NCBI RefSeq assembly: GCF_032854445.1
Contig: NC_088303.1
Span: forward strand, 10,363,501 to 10,427,500
Length of the DNA stretch: 64,000 bases
Direction of reading: 5' to 3'
Source: Liolophura sinensis
Lineage: Eukaryota > Mollusca > Polyplacophora > Chitonida > Chitonidae
Shown here: piece after piece, positions 45,430 through 57,219 of the stretch
Position numbering within the stretch: position 1 is the stretch's first letter
Layout of the letters: every line of letters starts with the position of its first letter
Made by a program: the position numbers and the translations under genes
The notes under the pieces: model-generated
The model's database searches: none
What the model was told of the DNA's origin: nothing
What the model saw: only the letters and a program-made list of their open reading frames with translations

Positions 45430-46975
45430 AGTATATAAGGAAGGATAAAGTGTACAGTAAAACAGTCTGTGTGCGTGGTAAAATTATATACTATAGAAGA
45501 AACATGACAAACTCAACTTGTTGATTTAGCTTACTAGTTTCACGGTAACATGACGGCTTTTCCACAGTGGGCCCAAGTTCCACATAGTGCCCTTCTTTAA
45601 ATTATCGGTGAATAAAGCTCAAACCAGAGGAATCAAAGAACAGTACTTCATTTATAAATGTAAATCTGAACTGAACAGAGAAAACATAGAGAGATAATCT
45701 CTGCGATTGGATGTCATGTTTCTTCTATAGTGTGACACTTTCTGATTTGGATCAAGTCTAACAATTATAAATACAAGTATCGTGTCCACTTTTAGCGGCA
45801 TTTATAGTTTTATCTATAATTGTCCTTCAGTCAGAAAGTGAATCGTGACATCTCTTGCCCGAATGCACGTAGAATCTTATATAATATTGTATATACAATT
45901 TATCTCATCTAAATAGTCTGCATGTATTTTATATAATAAATAAATATCTCTGTTTTGTTTGTCTTGTGTTTTGTCTTCTCAGTTTTTTTTTTCAAGTTTA
46001 TTTTTGTATATTTAAGCTGCTGCTCAATCTTATGCAAATTTTGAAATTTTGTTTCTGTATTTTGTATGTATAGTCCTCATAGTTTGTGAATTAGTAAAAT
46101 ATGTAACCCTCATTCCCTCCCCTTCAAAAACAACTAAAATAATCCCAATAAATAAAAATAATAAAGATCCCAAGAATTTAGTTGATCAAGAAACATTATT
46201 ACAAACATAATCATTCCAAATTCCCAGGAAAGAAATACGTGATTTTATAACTTAATTCAATAGTATTTGGTAGAGAAACAAAACTAAGTAATTCCATTGA
46301 TGACACTCGTGCAGAGTACTTGAACTGTGCAGTGTGGTGGTGATCTCCCCTTTCCGCCAGATCCCAGAGTTACGTCACTTCACGTGGCATCGGTTATGTT
46401 GAAGCGTTGAAAGGTGAGGGCTACAGAGCAGTTCATGAATATTAAGTAGCTTGCACAGGCAAGCTCCGCCTCCTGTTCGGTTCAGGGTCTCGAGTGTGAC
46501 GAACTTTTATTCAGGAAATTTAGCCTGACTTTTAATCAGCGTGGTGCAATGGTTATCAATTTTATTCCCTCAACGCATTCAAGTAATAAATGTCATTGAG
46601 TTATTAATCAGTTACTATATAATCGGAAATAATGTGTGTGCCTGGTGGTTAAGCCAGAACACGCACATAGGCCTACATTGCTGAGATTGATCAAAACATC
46701 GTGCGCTGTTCGGTCCGTAGTCAAAACGAACAAATGAAAAAAAAAGGTATGTAAAAAGGGCAGCATAATGCATACTTGGCTATGCCATCTAATGACAATT
46801 TGTATCAGTGAGCTCCACTCACAGCTGGGTTTGGTGTAAGTGCTCTAAAAATGACGGACATGATATGTCTCGGGTGTTGTGAGTTAATGATCTGCAAACG
46901 GGTAGAACTGTTCATGAGATCACAAGATTAAGCAAAGAAAAAAAAAAGCTGATTAAACGTCTGAATTGCTGCTAC
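45430..46975. other. Non-coding stretch
   Basis: AT-rich, no recognisable exon. A short GC-richer patch at about 46340-46500 contains ttacgtca and cacgtg words. Confidence 0.4.
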
Positions 46976-46981
46976 TCTCCA

Positions 46982-47550
46982 TTGTTTCCATTTATACCAC
47001 TTCATAGAGTGGTACCAGATAAACTTCATGCCTTCCTCAGAATAGGTGATCAGTTGGTAAATAAGCTCATTTTTGAGCTGGGACTCAGGGATGATATCGG
47101 TGAATCTAAGGTTAAGCCAGGTTCTGCCCACTTCAACTCGTGTAAGAATATACAAAAAACTTCTTAACATCTTTCCATGGTTAGAAAAATGGAAATGAGT
47201 GACACTGGCTATGGGCAGAATTCCATAGTCATTTCATACAGTTAAAAGCTGAGTTTACATTTGAAGAAGTTGACGTATTTGAAACTAAGATTCGAAATTG
47301 TGCATTGAAGTACAGTCAAACCTTCCTTTCAACTGATGTTACATGTTACATGTTACATTTTAGTGGTAGCCAACCATTTTCCAGAATTCCTGCGGATGTA
47401 TAAAACACTAACCATATTCAATCAACAGTCCCTAGTAAAACTAAATGATCTGACATCTCAATGGTATTTTAGATCCACGTAACATGCTCATATCCAAGCA
47501 CTTGAACAAATAATGCTGAAAAAGAATTGACTAGAGCAAATGGAAAGTAA
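46982..47550 (+). pseudogene. Decayed transposon-like ORF of a multicopy family
   Basis: Readable pieces in order: VPDKLHAFLRIGDQLVNKLI (about 47005-47065), FEEVDVFETKIRNC (about 47260-47300, other frame), IFNQQSLVKLNDLTSQWYFR (about 47411-47475), and EQIMLKKN followed by a stop. These resemble segments of a repetitive transposon-like protein family that I recall from invertebrate gene sets but cannot name with certainty. Internal stops and frame changes show a dead copy. Confidence 0.45.
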
Positions 47551-47845
47551 GTCATGCGTCTTTTCGGGGTTATTTATCTGGTCTCTTGATGTATGCTGGG
47601 ATGTGTTGACTTTATTCTTTGCTGAACTGGAATTTGTTTTCACAAAATGATTAAAATTGGAGACATCTTTATTTATTATTTATTTACACTATTATTTATT
47701 GTTTTTCTTTCATATCTATATTAATTTTTCTACTTTTCACGTTTTCAGCGTCAGCTTACATCATTGGCCTAATAGCTGGAAACTCGTGTCAATTCATCAT
47801 CGGATTCGAAGTACCCCGAAAATCACCGTAATTTAGGCACTACTC

Positions 47846-48078
47846 ATTTGATTTATTTACTTATTTGATTTGTGTTTTATGCAGTACTCAAGGATATTTC
47901 ACTTATACGACGGCGACCAGCATTATTGTTAAAGGAAACCGGACAGAGCCCGGTGAAAACCCACAACCATACGTAGGTTGCTGGCAGACCTTCCCACGTA
48001 TGGCCGGAGAAGAAGCCAGTCTGAACTGGACCTGAACTCAGAGCGACCGCATTGGAGAGAGGACCAACGGAGGCCCCC
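47846..48078 (-). mobile_element. SINE, minus orientation, nearly full length
   Basis: Tail tttatttacttatttgattt at the left, then cacttatacgacggcgacca, ggaaaccggacagagcccgg, cagaccttcccacgtatggc, gaactggacctgaactcaga (box B) and gaccaacggaggcccc at the head end. Confidence 0.9.
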
Positions 48079-48299
48079 TTTAGGCACTACGAATGGCTAA
48101 TACTATTGCATATATTGGCGAGAATTTGTATCATCTCAGGTCATCATCATACATTTCCACCGATCTTCGTCGAGAAGCGAATGCTAAATCATTCACTAAT
48201 ACATATACTTTCTCGTCACCAGACCTGCTTACTCAGGTAAGCAAACTGAATATATATACCATGATACGGGTAGGATTATTAGGAACGGACAATACTGTA

Positions 48300-48573
48300 T
48301 ATACCTCCCTGTAACACCTAACTTTCCTACGTATAGCATATATAAACGCACACCTCTCAAACCCATAAATATAGTTTATATATACACACCTACATATAGC
48401 CCTCACCTTCCTACCTATAGTATATATATATATACACACAAACCTCCCTCTTCCTCTTACCTTCCCACATTTTAGTATACCATTTATACACACAAACCTC
48501 TCTGAGGCCCTTAACTTCATACCTATAGTATATATACAAACCCCTCCATATAGCCCTCACCTTCCTACCTATA

Positions 48574-48628
<55 letters not shown>

Positions 48629-49365
48629 AACCTCCCTGTACCTCTTACCTTTCCACATATGGCACATATACATACAAACCTCCTTGTGCCTCTTACCTTC
48701 CCACATTCTTGTATACCATATATATACACAAACCTCTCTGCAGTCCTTAACTTCATAAATATAGTATATATACACACACACATATACCTCGCTGTAGCGC
48801 TTATTTTTCCACATATAGTATATATACACACAAACCTCCCTGGAGCCCTTACTTTCCCACCTATAACATATATACACACACAAACCTCCTGTAGCCCTTA
48901 CCTTCCGGCCTATAACATATCTACACACAAACCCCCTTGTGCCTCCCTGTAGCCCTTACCTTCCCACCTGTAGCATATATATACACATATACCTCGCTGT
49001 AGCGCTTATCTTCCCACATATAGTATATCTACACACAAACCTCCCTGGAGACCTTATTTTCCCACCTATAACTTTTATACACACAAACCTCCTTGCTGCC
49101 ATTATCTTCCAGCCAATAACATATATACACACAAACCCCCTGTGCCTCCCTGTAGCCCTTACCTTCCCACCTGTAGCATATATAAACACAAACCTTCCTG
49201 CAGCCCGTACCTTACGACCTATAACATTTATACACACAAACCTCCCTGTAGCCCTTACCTTCCCACCAATAACATATATACACACACACCTCCATGCTGC
49301 CCTTACCTTCCGACCCATAGCATACATACACACATACCTCCCTGTACCTCCTTGTAGCTCTTAAT
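48300..49365. repeat. Minisatellite, ~48-bp unit with embedded (TA)n, ~20 copies
   Basis: Variants of cctccctgtagcccttacct followed by tcccacctatagcatatata cacacaaa. Includes a pure (TA)n tract at about 48571-48624. Long frames on both strands (up to 141 residues) are repeat translations. It replaces the 3' part of the fucosyltransferase relic that abuts it. Confidence 0.92.
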
Positions 49366-49370
49366 TGTAT

Positions 49371-49880
49371 ACATGTGTTAGAAATTTTTCCGAAGTAAGC
49401 TACACGCATGTGCGTTTGGAGTTCCTAGATATACTCAAGACGGTTGTTGGTGGGAAAACAGTTAAACCTCCTTGCGGGGGAGAGTTTTGTTTTGGGCGTA
49501 ATGTTAATGTAAGAAAAGATGTCATTTTCCAACAGACGTTTGAACTGATTGTAAGAATATACAAAATCCGAATCCTCTCTGTAAGTCATTGTCCATCTGA
49601 ACAGATTGTTATACCTATGTGATGGTAATGGGTGTTCGTGCATATTTCTGGGATGAAATAGCACAACGTCACTTGTCTTCCGTTGTTTTTTATCTGTGGT
49701 AACTCTGCAGCTTGAGATAGGGCAATGTTTGAAAATATCATCATGTAGCCAGAAATTATGATGGAAGGGTCTTGTCCATTGTAAAATTAATGTTTTGGTG
49801 CGATGTAGATCCATTCTGTTCCAACAAATTTTCATAATAGGTACAAGACGCCAATAGAAAAAACACACATAATAAGACAA
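49371..49880 (-). pseudogene. Relic of a GT10 alpha-1,3-fucosyltransferase
   Basis: Minus strand. Clear N-terminal GT10 features: LILQWTRPFHHNFW, then CPISSCRVTTDKKQRKTSDV, VLFHPRNMHEHPLPSHR, and FRWTMTYREDSDFVYSY. Between PSHR and FRWTMTYR roughly 25 residues are missing, including the usual QxWV..ESP segment. Further on, FPTNNRLEYI is followed by an in-frame TAG (49425-49427), and homology continues after it (ELQTHMRVAYFGKI) to about 49371. There the minisatellite begins, so the donor-binding C-terminal half is absent. Family members transfer fucose from GDP-fucose in the Golgi; this copy cannot. Confidence 0.85.
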
Positions 49881-50327
49881 AATTTCCTCTTGTGTGCACT
49901 AATCATGGTTAATTCCACAAATGACTTCTGACACAGGTATGTTCTTGACTGCCTACACGGACTGGGCTAGCGTCGTTGGAGTATCGACGCTTGCAATGTT
50001 AATTTCGTACTGCCTTGAATTTTTTTTGGAGGAGATTTACCTAGACGTTCTCTCAGATGATGTATTGCCATGGCTATAAACATGCCGTAAAACACTAATC
50101 AAATAAAAAAAATATGCAGCTTTGTAAATGACAAAAGGCCTGTTTTATTTCAGTATATCACAAAGAATATTACGTCACTGGTAGTCTTCTCTTCAACTCT
50201 GTAACTTGTAAGTTGCATATTAATTCAATATGTGTGACGTAATGTAGGTAAGCGCAAGGCTTCTGTCAGAGAGAGTTGGAGACGGGACACTGTACCGCAA
50301 TCATCTAGTATGTGTACCTTCTTACCA

Positions 50328-50480
50328 GATTAGTCTTCAGCAACTTGCGGATGGTTGTGGGTTTCCCGCTGGCTCTGTCCGGGTTTCCTCCCACCATAAT
50401 TCTAACCGCCGTCGTATAAGTAAAATAATCGTGAGTACGGCCCAAAACACGAATCAAATAAATCAATAAATAAGTAAATC
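50328..50480 (+). mobile_element. SINE fragment, plus orientation
   Basis: caacttgcggatggttgtgg, cgggtttcctcccaccataa, ccgccgtcgtataagtaaaa, gagtacggcccaaaacacga and the tail aaataaatcaataaataa. Head missing. A second tail fragment lies at about 50075-50110. Confidence 0.88.
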
Positions 50481-50789
50481 TTACCAGAATAAACTCAGCC
50501 CACAATGCACAAAGCTTCCATCACTTCATTTCCCGACCTTATCATCGAGCAATCATATTTACCTGCCATATTTAAGTCTTCTGTAAAAATAATATTTCTT
50601 GTAAAAAAATAATTTCCTCGTAAAAATGACTTCATATGTGCAAAAAATTTTCTCTAAAAGTTATTTTCTGTGTAAACCGATTAACTAGTTTTACCAATGA
50701 ACAGTCTGAAAAGCCGCCTTGCCAGCAAGTATATATAAAAAACAGCCAAAAAATTCAAATAAATTACATATCACAAATAAACCACCGTA

Positions 50790-51018
50790 GTCATGCAAAA
50801 GAGATAACGAATCGACTGGAAAAGGACATATTCGTGAACTTCCAGAACTCGAGATGGCAGTGGAAGAAAGGACGTTGAGTTCCTTTGAAGCGGTTTACAG
50901 GCTTTGGTTTTGGATATGCACACAGAACGAGTGACAATGCGCTCTTATCAGGAGTGTGGGAGTCCATCAAATGCTCACCAGTAAAGTGGATATGGAGGTA
51001 GAAATGATTAACACTGGT
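50790..51018 (+). pseudogene. ENaC exon 8 relic, part 1 (copy B)
   Basis: Matches exon 8 codons at RHAREVTNRVEKDKFLNF (here SHAKEITNRLEKDIFVNF) and at TDKVDIEVEMIN (here TSKVDMEVEMIN). The roughly 200 bp between them in exon 8 that encode the coiled-coil stretch are deleted. Frame is not kept. Confidence 0.85.
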
Positions 51019-52583
51019 GTAAAGAGCGCAGAGGTTAACGGTTCTAAAGACAAACACCAACGCCCATTTTCGTGGTTCTTCAGATATTCTCTTTATTTTG
51101 TGACCAACGGGAATACTCGTTTTCCCATAAATCCTGTGAAATACACAATTTCATCATGGATTATGTTTCTAATACACACAACAAAGTGAAGTATCACATG
51201 TTTGTTATAGTTATCATAAATAGGTGTTTGGATGGCAAGAGATAACGCTAACACACTTTACAGCTATACACACAGTAAATGTACTTGGCTTTAAAGTTAC
51301 ACATGCAGAAGCTCTCAGAAGTTCACCTCAAGGAAGGATATTCCTTAGTTTGTTATGTAACCAAACGATGAACACTGAAAGATTATAAGGTTTGAAGTAC
51401 ATCGTGAACTATGAACTATAGATGAAACTTGAAAAAGCTTAAAGTTTGTTAGCAGTTTTAGCATCTAGGTATTCTAGATTACGACAGTATATCAAAGTTA
51501 TGATGCTAACCACAGTAATGGAACAAACTGTCCACCGTAAACTCGGAATAGAACTACCACCACTTAAATTTTTGAAACGGTACATGTAGCACCTAACAGA
51601 AGTAAAGTGAACCTTCTTTATTACGAGAAATCAGTTATTGCACAGTTCCAATGCTTAATGCATACACAATCTGCAGATTTAAGAAAGTGTTTTTTTTTTT
51701 TAACACTTTTCAAATACATGTATTGTGGAACACGAGCAAACATACCTGCTCTAACCTAACATATCACTAGTTAATTACCCATATTTAATCAGCAAAACAA
51801 CAACGATATTGTAACCATTACAACTATTGTAACTCAATATCTGAGTTCTGAGGTAGATAAGGCCCACCATACACGAACACATTACGTCAGATGTGAACAA
51901 TACAAATACAATTGTGTAATTATTACGTATATAATGTGTTACACAATACACAAGAAGTAAAGTGACATTGCTGCTAACGGGCTCCCATACATCGGGATGC
52001 AGACGGTAGGAGGTTATCTGCGTTTGTCAGATCAACAATAACCTATTGTTACAAAAGACAGGTAAGGGAATGAAACAACCCTCTATACTCTATACTCACA
52101 CAGCGACAGTAACTGCTGTCGAAACTCGACTATTTATAGTGTAAACGACAAAGGTATAAGGAATGGCGCGTAAAAGTAAATTTTTTCTACGAACCCACAA
52201 TGCCTCACGAACGTGTTACAAGAAACTAAACTGCTACAGAATGACTAGTAACGAAATGTTGTAGGAATCACAATATCTGAAGAGTAATACTCACAGTGAA
52301 AACTTTCAAAACGTTCCTGGGATGACGTCAGTCTATTGCCGGTAAAAAAAAAAAACAATATGGCAGCTATCACAGTTTTACAACCATTTCAGCGTAGCAA
52401 CGCAACACAGGAATAGCTATTGCTTATAAAAAGTAAATAATAGCTACAGGCTATACTCAGAAAAATGCACAGATTTCGAAAAAGTAGAAACTCAAGATAC
52501 GAGGTGTAACCATGCGGACCACTCGGAGCATCTGACTTGCTTCATCCTACGGCAGCCTGTATCTGACATAATCACACCATATG
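51019..52583. other. ~1.57-kb insertion splitting the exon 8 relic
   Basis: Has no counterpart in copy A. It lies between two acactgg words that abut the broken exon sequence, a possible target duplication. The ends show only weak similarity (tggtgtaaagagc against the reverse complement of the right end, cagtgtaatgggc). No coding region was recognised inside. Nature unknown; a non-autonomous DNA transposon is one possibility. Confidence 0.5.
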
Positions 52584-53018
52584 CCCATTACACTGGCAAT
52601 TTTAACAGAACTCATAGATGCCTATAAGAATGGAACCCCGATATTCAACAATAAATATCTAAACAACAATACATACATTGTTCCTCCTAAAAACTGATGA
52701 ATGATTATCTGAACAGTAGGCCTACGTGGAACGCCAGAAACTATGGTATGAGAATAGCAAGTGATCTGGAGATCCTGAAAGAGCACGTTCTGGGGGTACA
52801 AAAACCTGACAGAGCTGGATTATCACAATAGTATACTCGATCTTGACAGTCTTTGCTACGTCAACAAACAATTCATCTTTTACAACAAGCGTTATTTTCA
52901 CAATAAAGCTTTATCATCTGCGTACTTAGAGTCGAGAAAGGGATGGAGGAGAGAGCTGATACTTTCACTCATCTGTTGACAGATTTTGTAGCTCAGATCG
53001 ACAACACAGAAAATTAAA
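52584..53018 (+). pseudogene. ENaC exon 8 relic, part 2 (copy B)
   Basis: Close match to exon 8 around LTELIDAYKNGTPIFN, TWNARNYG(M)RIASDLEILK EHVLG, FIFYNKRYFHNKA and TDFVAQIDNTEN, broken by stops (after IVPPKN) and by one-base shifts (ctgggggtacaaaaa). Similarity ends at about 53015, and the rest of exon 8 is missing. Confidence 0.88.
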
Positions 53019-53127
53019 GCTGTTATGTCCCTTACAGCGATACCGGTGGACAAGCATCAAAGCCAAATTGAATGTCAAATAAGAAAACACTATGAAAGTG
53101 ATGCACTGAACTGATCGAAAAAAATTA

Positions 53128-53220
53128 TTTATTTATTTGATTCGTGTTTTACGCCGTGCTCAAGAATATTTCACTTATACGACGCGTACCGCGTACAGCC
53201 AGAGAGGAAGCCAGCATGAT
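53128..53220 (-). mobile_element. SINE, minus orientation, internally deleted
   Basis: Tail and 3' block (ttatttatttgattcgtgtt, cacttatacgacgcg) run directly into the 5' body (tacagccagagaggaagcca). The middle is missing. The 167-residue frame 53144-53647 starts inside this SINE and continues into unrelated sequence. It is not supported as a gene. Confidence 0.85.
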
Positions 53221-53224
53221 CGAA

Positions 53225-53870
53225 AAAAGTGAGCTTTCGAAAACATCTGTTTACCAACAGATGTTAATACACATAACGACGAATAGTTTTGTTCAACTGC
53301 CGAAGGACATAGACAAGGGAAACTTCAACACATCCAACCTCCATGTACAAGTTGTAACGGTGTTTACAAAAACAGGCAACATGGAGACAAAGCATAAAAA
53401 CCTCAAAACTAATCATCTAGGTTTGAGCCCCACACTACCAGATATCGTACACAATGTGTCTAAGGCTGAAAACCACCAAAGCGTCTTGATCGAGTTAGGC
53501 CTTGGCGATCACCGCACCTGGTTAAGTATGTACATTTTAGGTTGCTCGACAGATGGTGTGAAATCACCCCATTCAAGTGCCCAATCTGGTTTGCCTGTGC
53601 TCAGGTCAGTTTTGAGAGAAGGGGGAGGACAGAGTGCGTGTAGTTGACACAAAATGTTAGGAGACTATCAAGATATGAAATTCATTCAAGATATGAAATT
53701 TTGGTCTAAATATGTAGAAGGAATAGGCAGGATTGTGTGTTGTTTTCTTTAAAAGAGATCGTCACTCCAAAGCTATGGCATACGGCATAATTGGCTATGG
53801 CATAATTATTTTTCTGTGAGGCAACCTCATGCCCGCCTCTTCCTATTTGCACTCGACTTTGAATATACCT
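53225..53870. other. Copy B stretch with no copy A match
   Basis: Occupies the place of the exon 8 end, intron 8 and exon 9. Open for about 140 codons on plus, but with no family motif seen. Confidence 0.4.
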
Positions 53871-54123
53871 GCTAAATTCCCATGCGGCATCCCTGCATAA
53901 TCATTTGTTGAAGAGTTATGCGAAAATCAGGTTTGCAGAAATTGTGACAGTCAGATTACGAAAAAATGTCTATGAAAACTATTTAATTTAAAGTATTTCA
54001 TCTACATCAGAACCAGTAGCCTGAAATTGTTTGGAAATATGTGGATCACAAAATGAGAAAAATATGTCGTGTACTACATAAACACCATTATCGTCAACAT
54101 TGTATTTATTTTCATAATTGTAG

Positions 54124-54248
54124 GTGACATTGGAGGATCCATGGATCTTTTCATTGGGACTAATGCCATGTTTAAAATTATCAGTCTGTTTGTGGACCAG
54201 TCCTTTAAACAGGCTCTTAGCGATGGGAAGAGGTTAATTGGGAAATGA
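54124..54248 (+). pseudogene. ENaC exon 10 relic (copy B)
   Basis: Acceptor AATTGTAG kept. Encodes DIGGSMDLFIGTNAMFKIIS and then LFVDQSFKQAL, ending in a stop at 54246-54248. Compared with copy A, Gly is replaced by Asp before LFIG, the GAS filter reads GTN, and a short in-frame deletion removes part of TM2. With no exon 9 in front, it cannot make a channel. Confidence 0.88.
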
Positions 54249-55029
54249 CCATAAAAGTCGACCAAACCGTGTCACAGGTCATTAGTTATATATGTACGAG
54301 GAACTTGGTAATTTCGGAGATGAGTCGCTGGTAACAAGAGAGCCCAATGTCGTAATACTGTATGTTCGGCTTAATGTTGATTGTGACAAGTGTTGCCCTG
54401 CAGTCGTCCGCCAAAACATTTCACTGCTGTTTTTATATAATCCGGCTACTGTACACATGTACTATGTTGTATACATGAACGCGCATGAAGATATCGATGA
54501 ACCGTGGATAGATGGAAGTGTTCAATTATCATTCAGGAATCAACCCAAGGGATCGATACAGGGTTATCATTTTTGATGATGTTTGATTCTGTGGGATGTT
54601 GTTCAACAAGAGCAAATCCAGAAAACTAGAAAACAAGAAACTGTGCATGTATGTGTATATAGAACCACTTGGCAACATGTTATGTCTGTTTTACATGAAT
54701 GGATGTTATAGGCCTATATCCCACAATATACACTGACGATTTGATCACATCGTAAAACTCCCTCTCCTCCTGAACTGGATATTCTTTCATTAATAATCAT
54801 TAACTATACGTAGCTGAACAGCATTTATACACTAAAAAACGCAGACGAGAGGATTGAAACTCGTGTCGATTCACTTTTGCACTCTTGCTCCTGTGGTCAT
54901 TGTAAACATACACAGCAATTGCTGTTTTTCAGTTTTCACTCTCAGTTTTCACTTTCAGTTTTTAAAGTAAATATAAATATAATGTTGACATGTCTTAAAT
55001 TGGTTTGTAGTGTTACCTGTGGAATTTTC

Positions 55030-55285
55030 ATAATACACTCAAAAAATTAATCTGTTAATTTTAACAGAAAGCCTGTTGCCCCAGTAATGCTAGGGCGTAT
55101 CCTGCTGTTACAGATTATTCTGTTAAATATAACACATATATCCTAGTAATTCAATTACTCTGTTCTATTCTATTAAACTAACAGGATATTACGTATATTG
55201 TCGTATAAAATTACAACAACAGAACACATTCTAGCATTACACAGACAACAGAACTTGTGTTAATTTCACAGATTATAGTTTTAGG
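55030..55285. mobile_element. Dispersed repeat (MITE-like), copy 2, inserted in duplication copy B
   Basis: Shares blocks with 16382-16680. In copy A the flanks are continuous (around 38700, ttttgataatgacactgtgt). In copy B the same flanks (ttttcataata / cactgtgtgtc) are separated by this ~255 bp, which marks it as an insertion. Confidence 0.7.
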
Positions 55286-55299
55286 TGTAGCACTGTGTG

Positions 55300-56030
55300 T
55301 CTCTGAGATAGTCATACGCATGGTTGGACAAGACAAACTTTTGATCTACGATAAAACAGCATGTGCACCTGAGTCAGGTATACCCTTGACTGGGCACGGC
55401 AATCTTGTTGTGTACGATAAAAACATAGAGTGTCCTTGAGTTAGATATAAACATATTTGGGGATCTAAAGCTTTTGATGTACTATAAAACAGCATGTGTA
55501 AAGGCATTAGGCATACCCATGGTGTGCGATTAAGACAACATGTGTACCGGGATTAGACATACCCGTGGTGTGCCATAAAACAACATGTGTACTGGAATTA
55601 GGCACATCCGTGGTGTGTCATAAAACAACATGTGTACCGGGATTAGACATACCCGTGGTGTGCTATTAAGGCAACATGTGTACCGGGATTAGACATACCC
55701 GTGGTGTGCCATAAAACAACATGTGTACTGGAATTAGGCACATCCGTGGTGTGTCATAAAACAACATGTGTACCGGGATTAGACATACCCGTGGTGTGCG
55801 ATTAAGGCAACATGTGTACCGGGATTAGACATACCCGTGGTGTGCCATAAAACAACATGTGTACTGGAATTAGGCATACCCGTGGTGTTCGATAAAACAA
55901 CATGTGTACCGGAATTAGCTATGCCCATGATGTACGATAAGACAGCATGTGTACCGGAGTTAGACATATCGATGATGTGTGATAAAGAAACACGTGTACC
56001 ACAATGGGTGAAATTAAGATGTTGAAGAGC
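55300..56030. repeat. Tandem array B, ~60- and ~36-bp units around gataaaacaacatgtgtacc
   Basis: Copies of cgataaaacagcatgtgcac give way to about fifteen copies of a shorter unit with gggattagacatacccgtgg. Larger blocks are also repeated as multimers (55530-55700 against 55620-55860). Homologous in origin to A1/A2 but expanded differently. Open frames are artefacts. Confidence 0.9.
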
Positions 56031-57219
56031 TTCATAGAAAATTTGCTTGAAGGATTTACGGGTATCTGATACGTTTGCAGTGAACTCGTTCGAGAACATA
56101 TATATGTTTTCACTGCAGACGATCCTGCACAGAAATGGACTGATTAATGCCGTTATGAACGTGTACTGAATGTGACAAGAATCACCCGTGTATTACTTCC
56201 GGCGGTTTTTAATCCGCAAAGGTATGAGTTGGTACACACGAATATATGAAAAAGTTCATTACAAGACCTGTTCTTTTTCTATACAATTGATCCGTTGCCT
56301 AGTCAAATCTAAAACTCTGACAGGTATTCTGGTATATTAATCTAGAAATAATTCCGGCGCACACCATGTATAATAGGCCTTTGTTTAGGAGGTTATTCCA
56401 GGACGTGTCAGCACATGTAAAAACACTCAAGGAAAAGGGTATAATAGGGGCTGGGGTCATTTCTTGTTTCCCTCAACAGGGTTTTAGCAGACCTCGGAGA
56501 TAAATATTATTTCCTCAGACCACTCCTCTAGCATATAATCACCAATTGGTTTTTCGATCAGCCACAGGAATGACTTTTCTTGTTTTTGCCCGTGTACCTA
56601 TCCAGTTACCTATTCAGTTAGTGTGATCTGCCATTGAACGCAGTTCTTTGGAGACAAAAATGAGACCTACTTTACGAAGGTCAGTCACAACCATGGCAAC
56701 AGTCTACATGGTTGACAGCATGTTGCCTCTCAGTCTCTGTAGAGTTGTAGAGATCACCGATTAGACAATGCAGGTTAGGTCTCATGGTGTACATGGTAAC
56801 CAGCTGTGACAAAAACAAATATGCGATTTGTGATTATTGTGTGCGTTTTCTGCCTGGTACAGAATGCATTGGATCATGAGAATGCCTCGTTGTATTGCAA
56901 TTAATGCTTCAACGAAGCATTGAATAGAATTTCCAAGAAGGATTATGATCGAAACATCGAACGATTCATGGATTCATCGTTTAATTGATTCATTATTAGT
57001 TTTACTACCAGAAGGTCTGGCATTTTTATTATGACGAAAACCCCAGGCAAATAAATAAATTAATCATTCAGCTATTGGAGTAAAACAGTGTACTTAGAAG
57101 GGAAAGTGACATTTGCTTGATCGATAGCTGATGGTGGTTAAGTACATGTACATGTATAACAGAAAATTTTGAAATGATGTAAATGGTTTAAAGAGTCCAT
57201 TTTAGAGCGCTGCACACAA

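Larger units (their letters stand above)
50780..57020. repeat. Segmental duplication, copy B (decayed)
   Basis: Collinear with 33985-41050 and in the same orientation, about 16.8 kb downstream. Matches: exon 8 (50790-51018 and 52584-53000), intron 9 and exon 10 (about 53870-54250), 3' flank (54300-54620, 54950-55030), gataaaacagcatg array (55290-56030) and the acatggttgacagcatgttg block (about 56630-56800). Lacks exon 9 and the copy A SINE. Confidence 0.88.

Noticed and set aside
46340-46500. Possible promoter with ttacgtca and cacgtg words
   Set aside because: No gene start follows on either strand and such words occur by chance.
48233-49409. Frames of 60-141 codons on both strands
   Set aside because: Translations of the 48-bp minisatellite and (TA)n tracts.
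53144-53647. 167-codon plus-strand frame
   Set aside because: Begins within a minus-orientation SINE and continues into unconserved sequence; no domain and no splice or start support.
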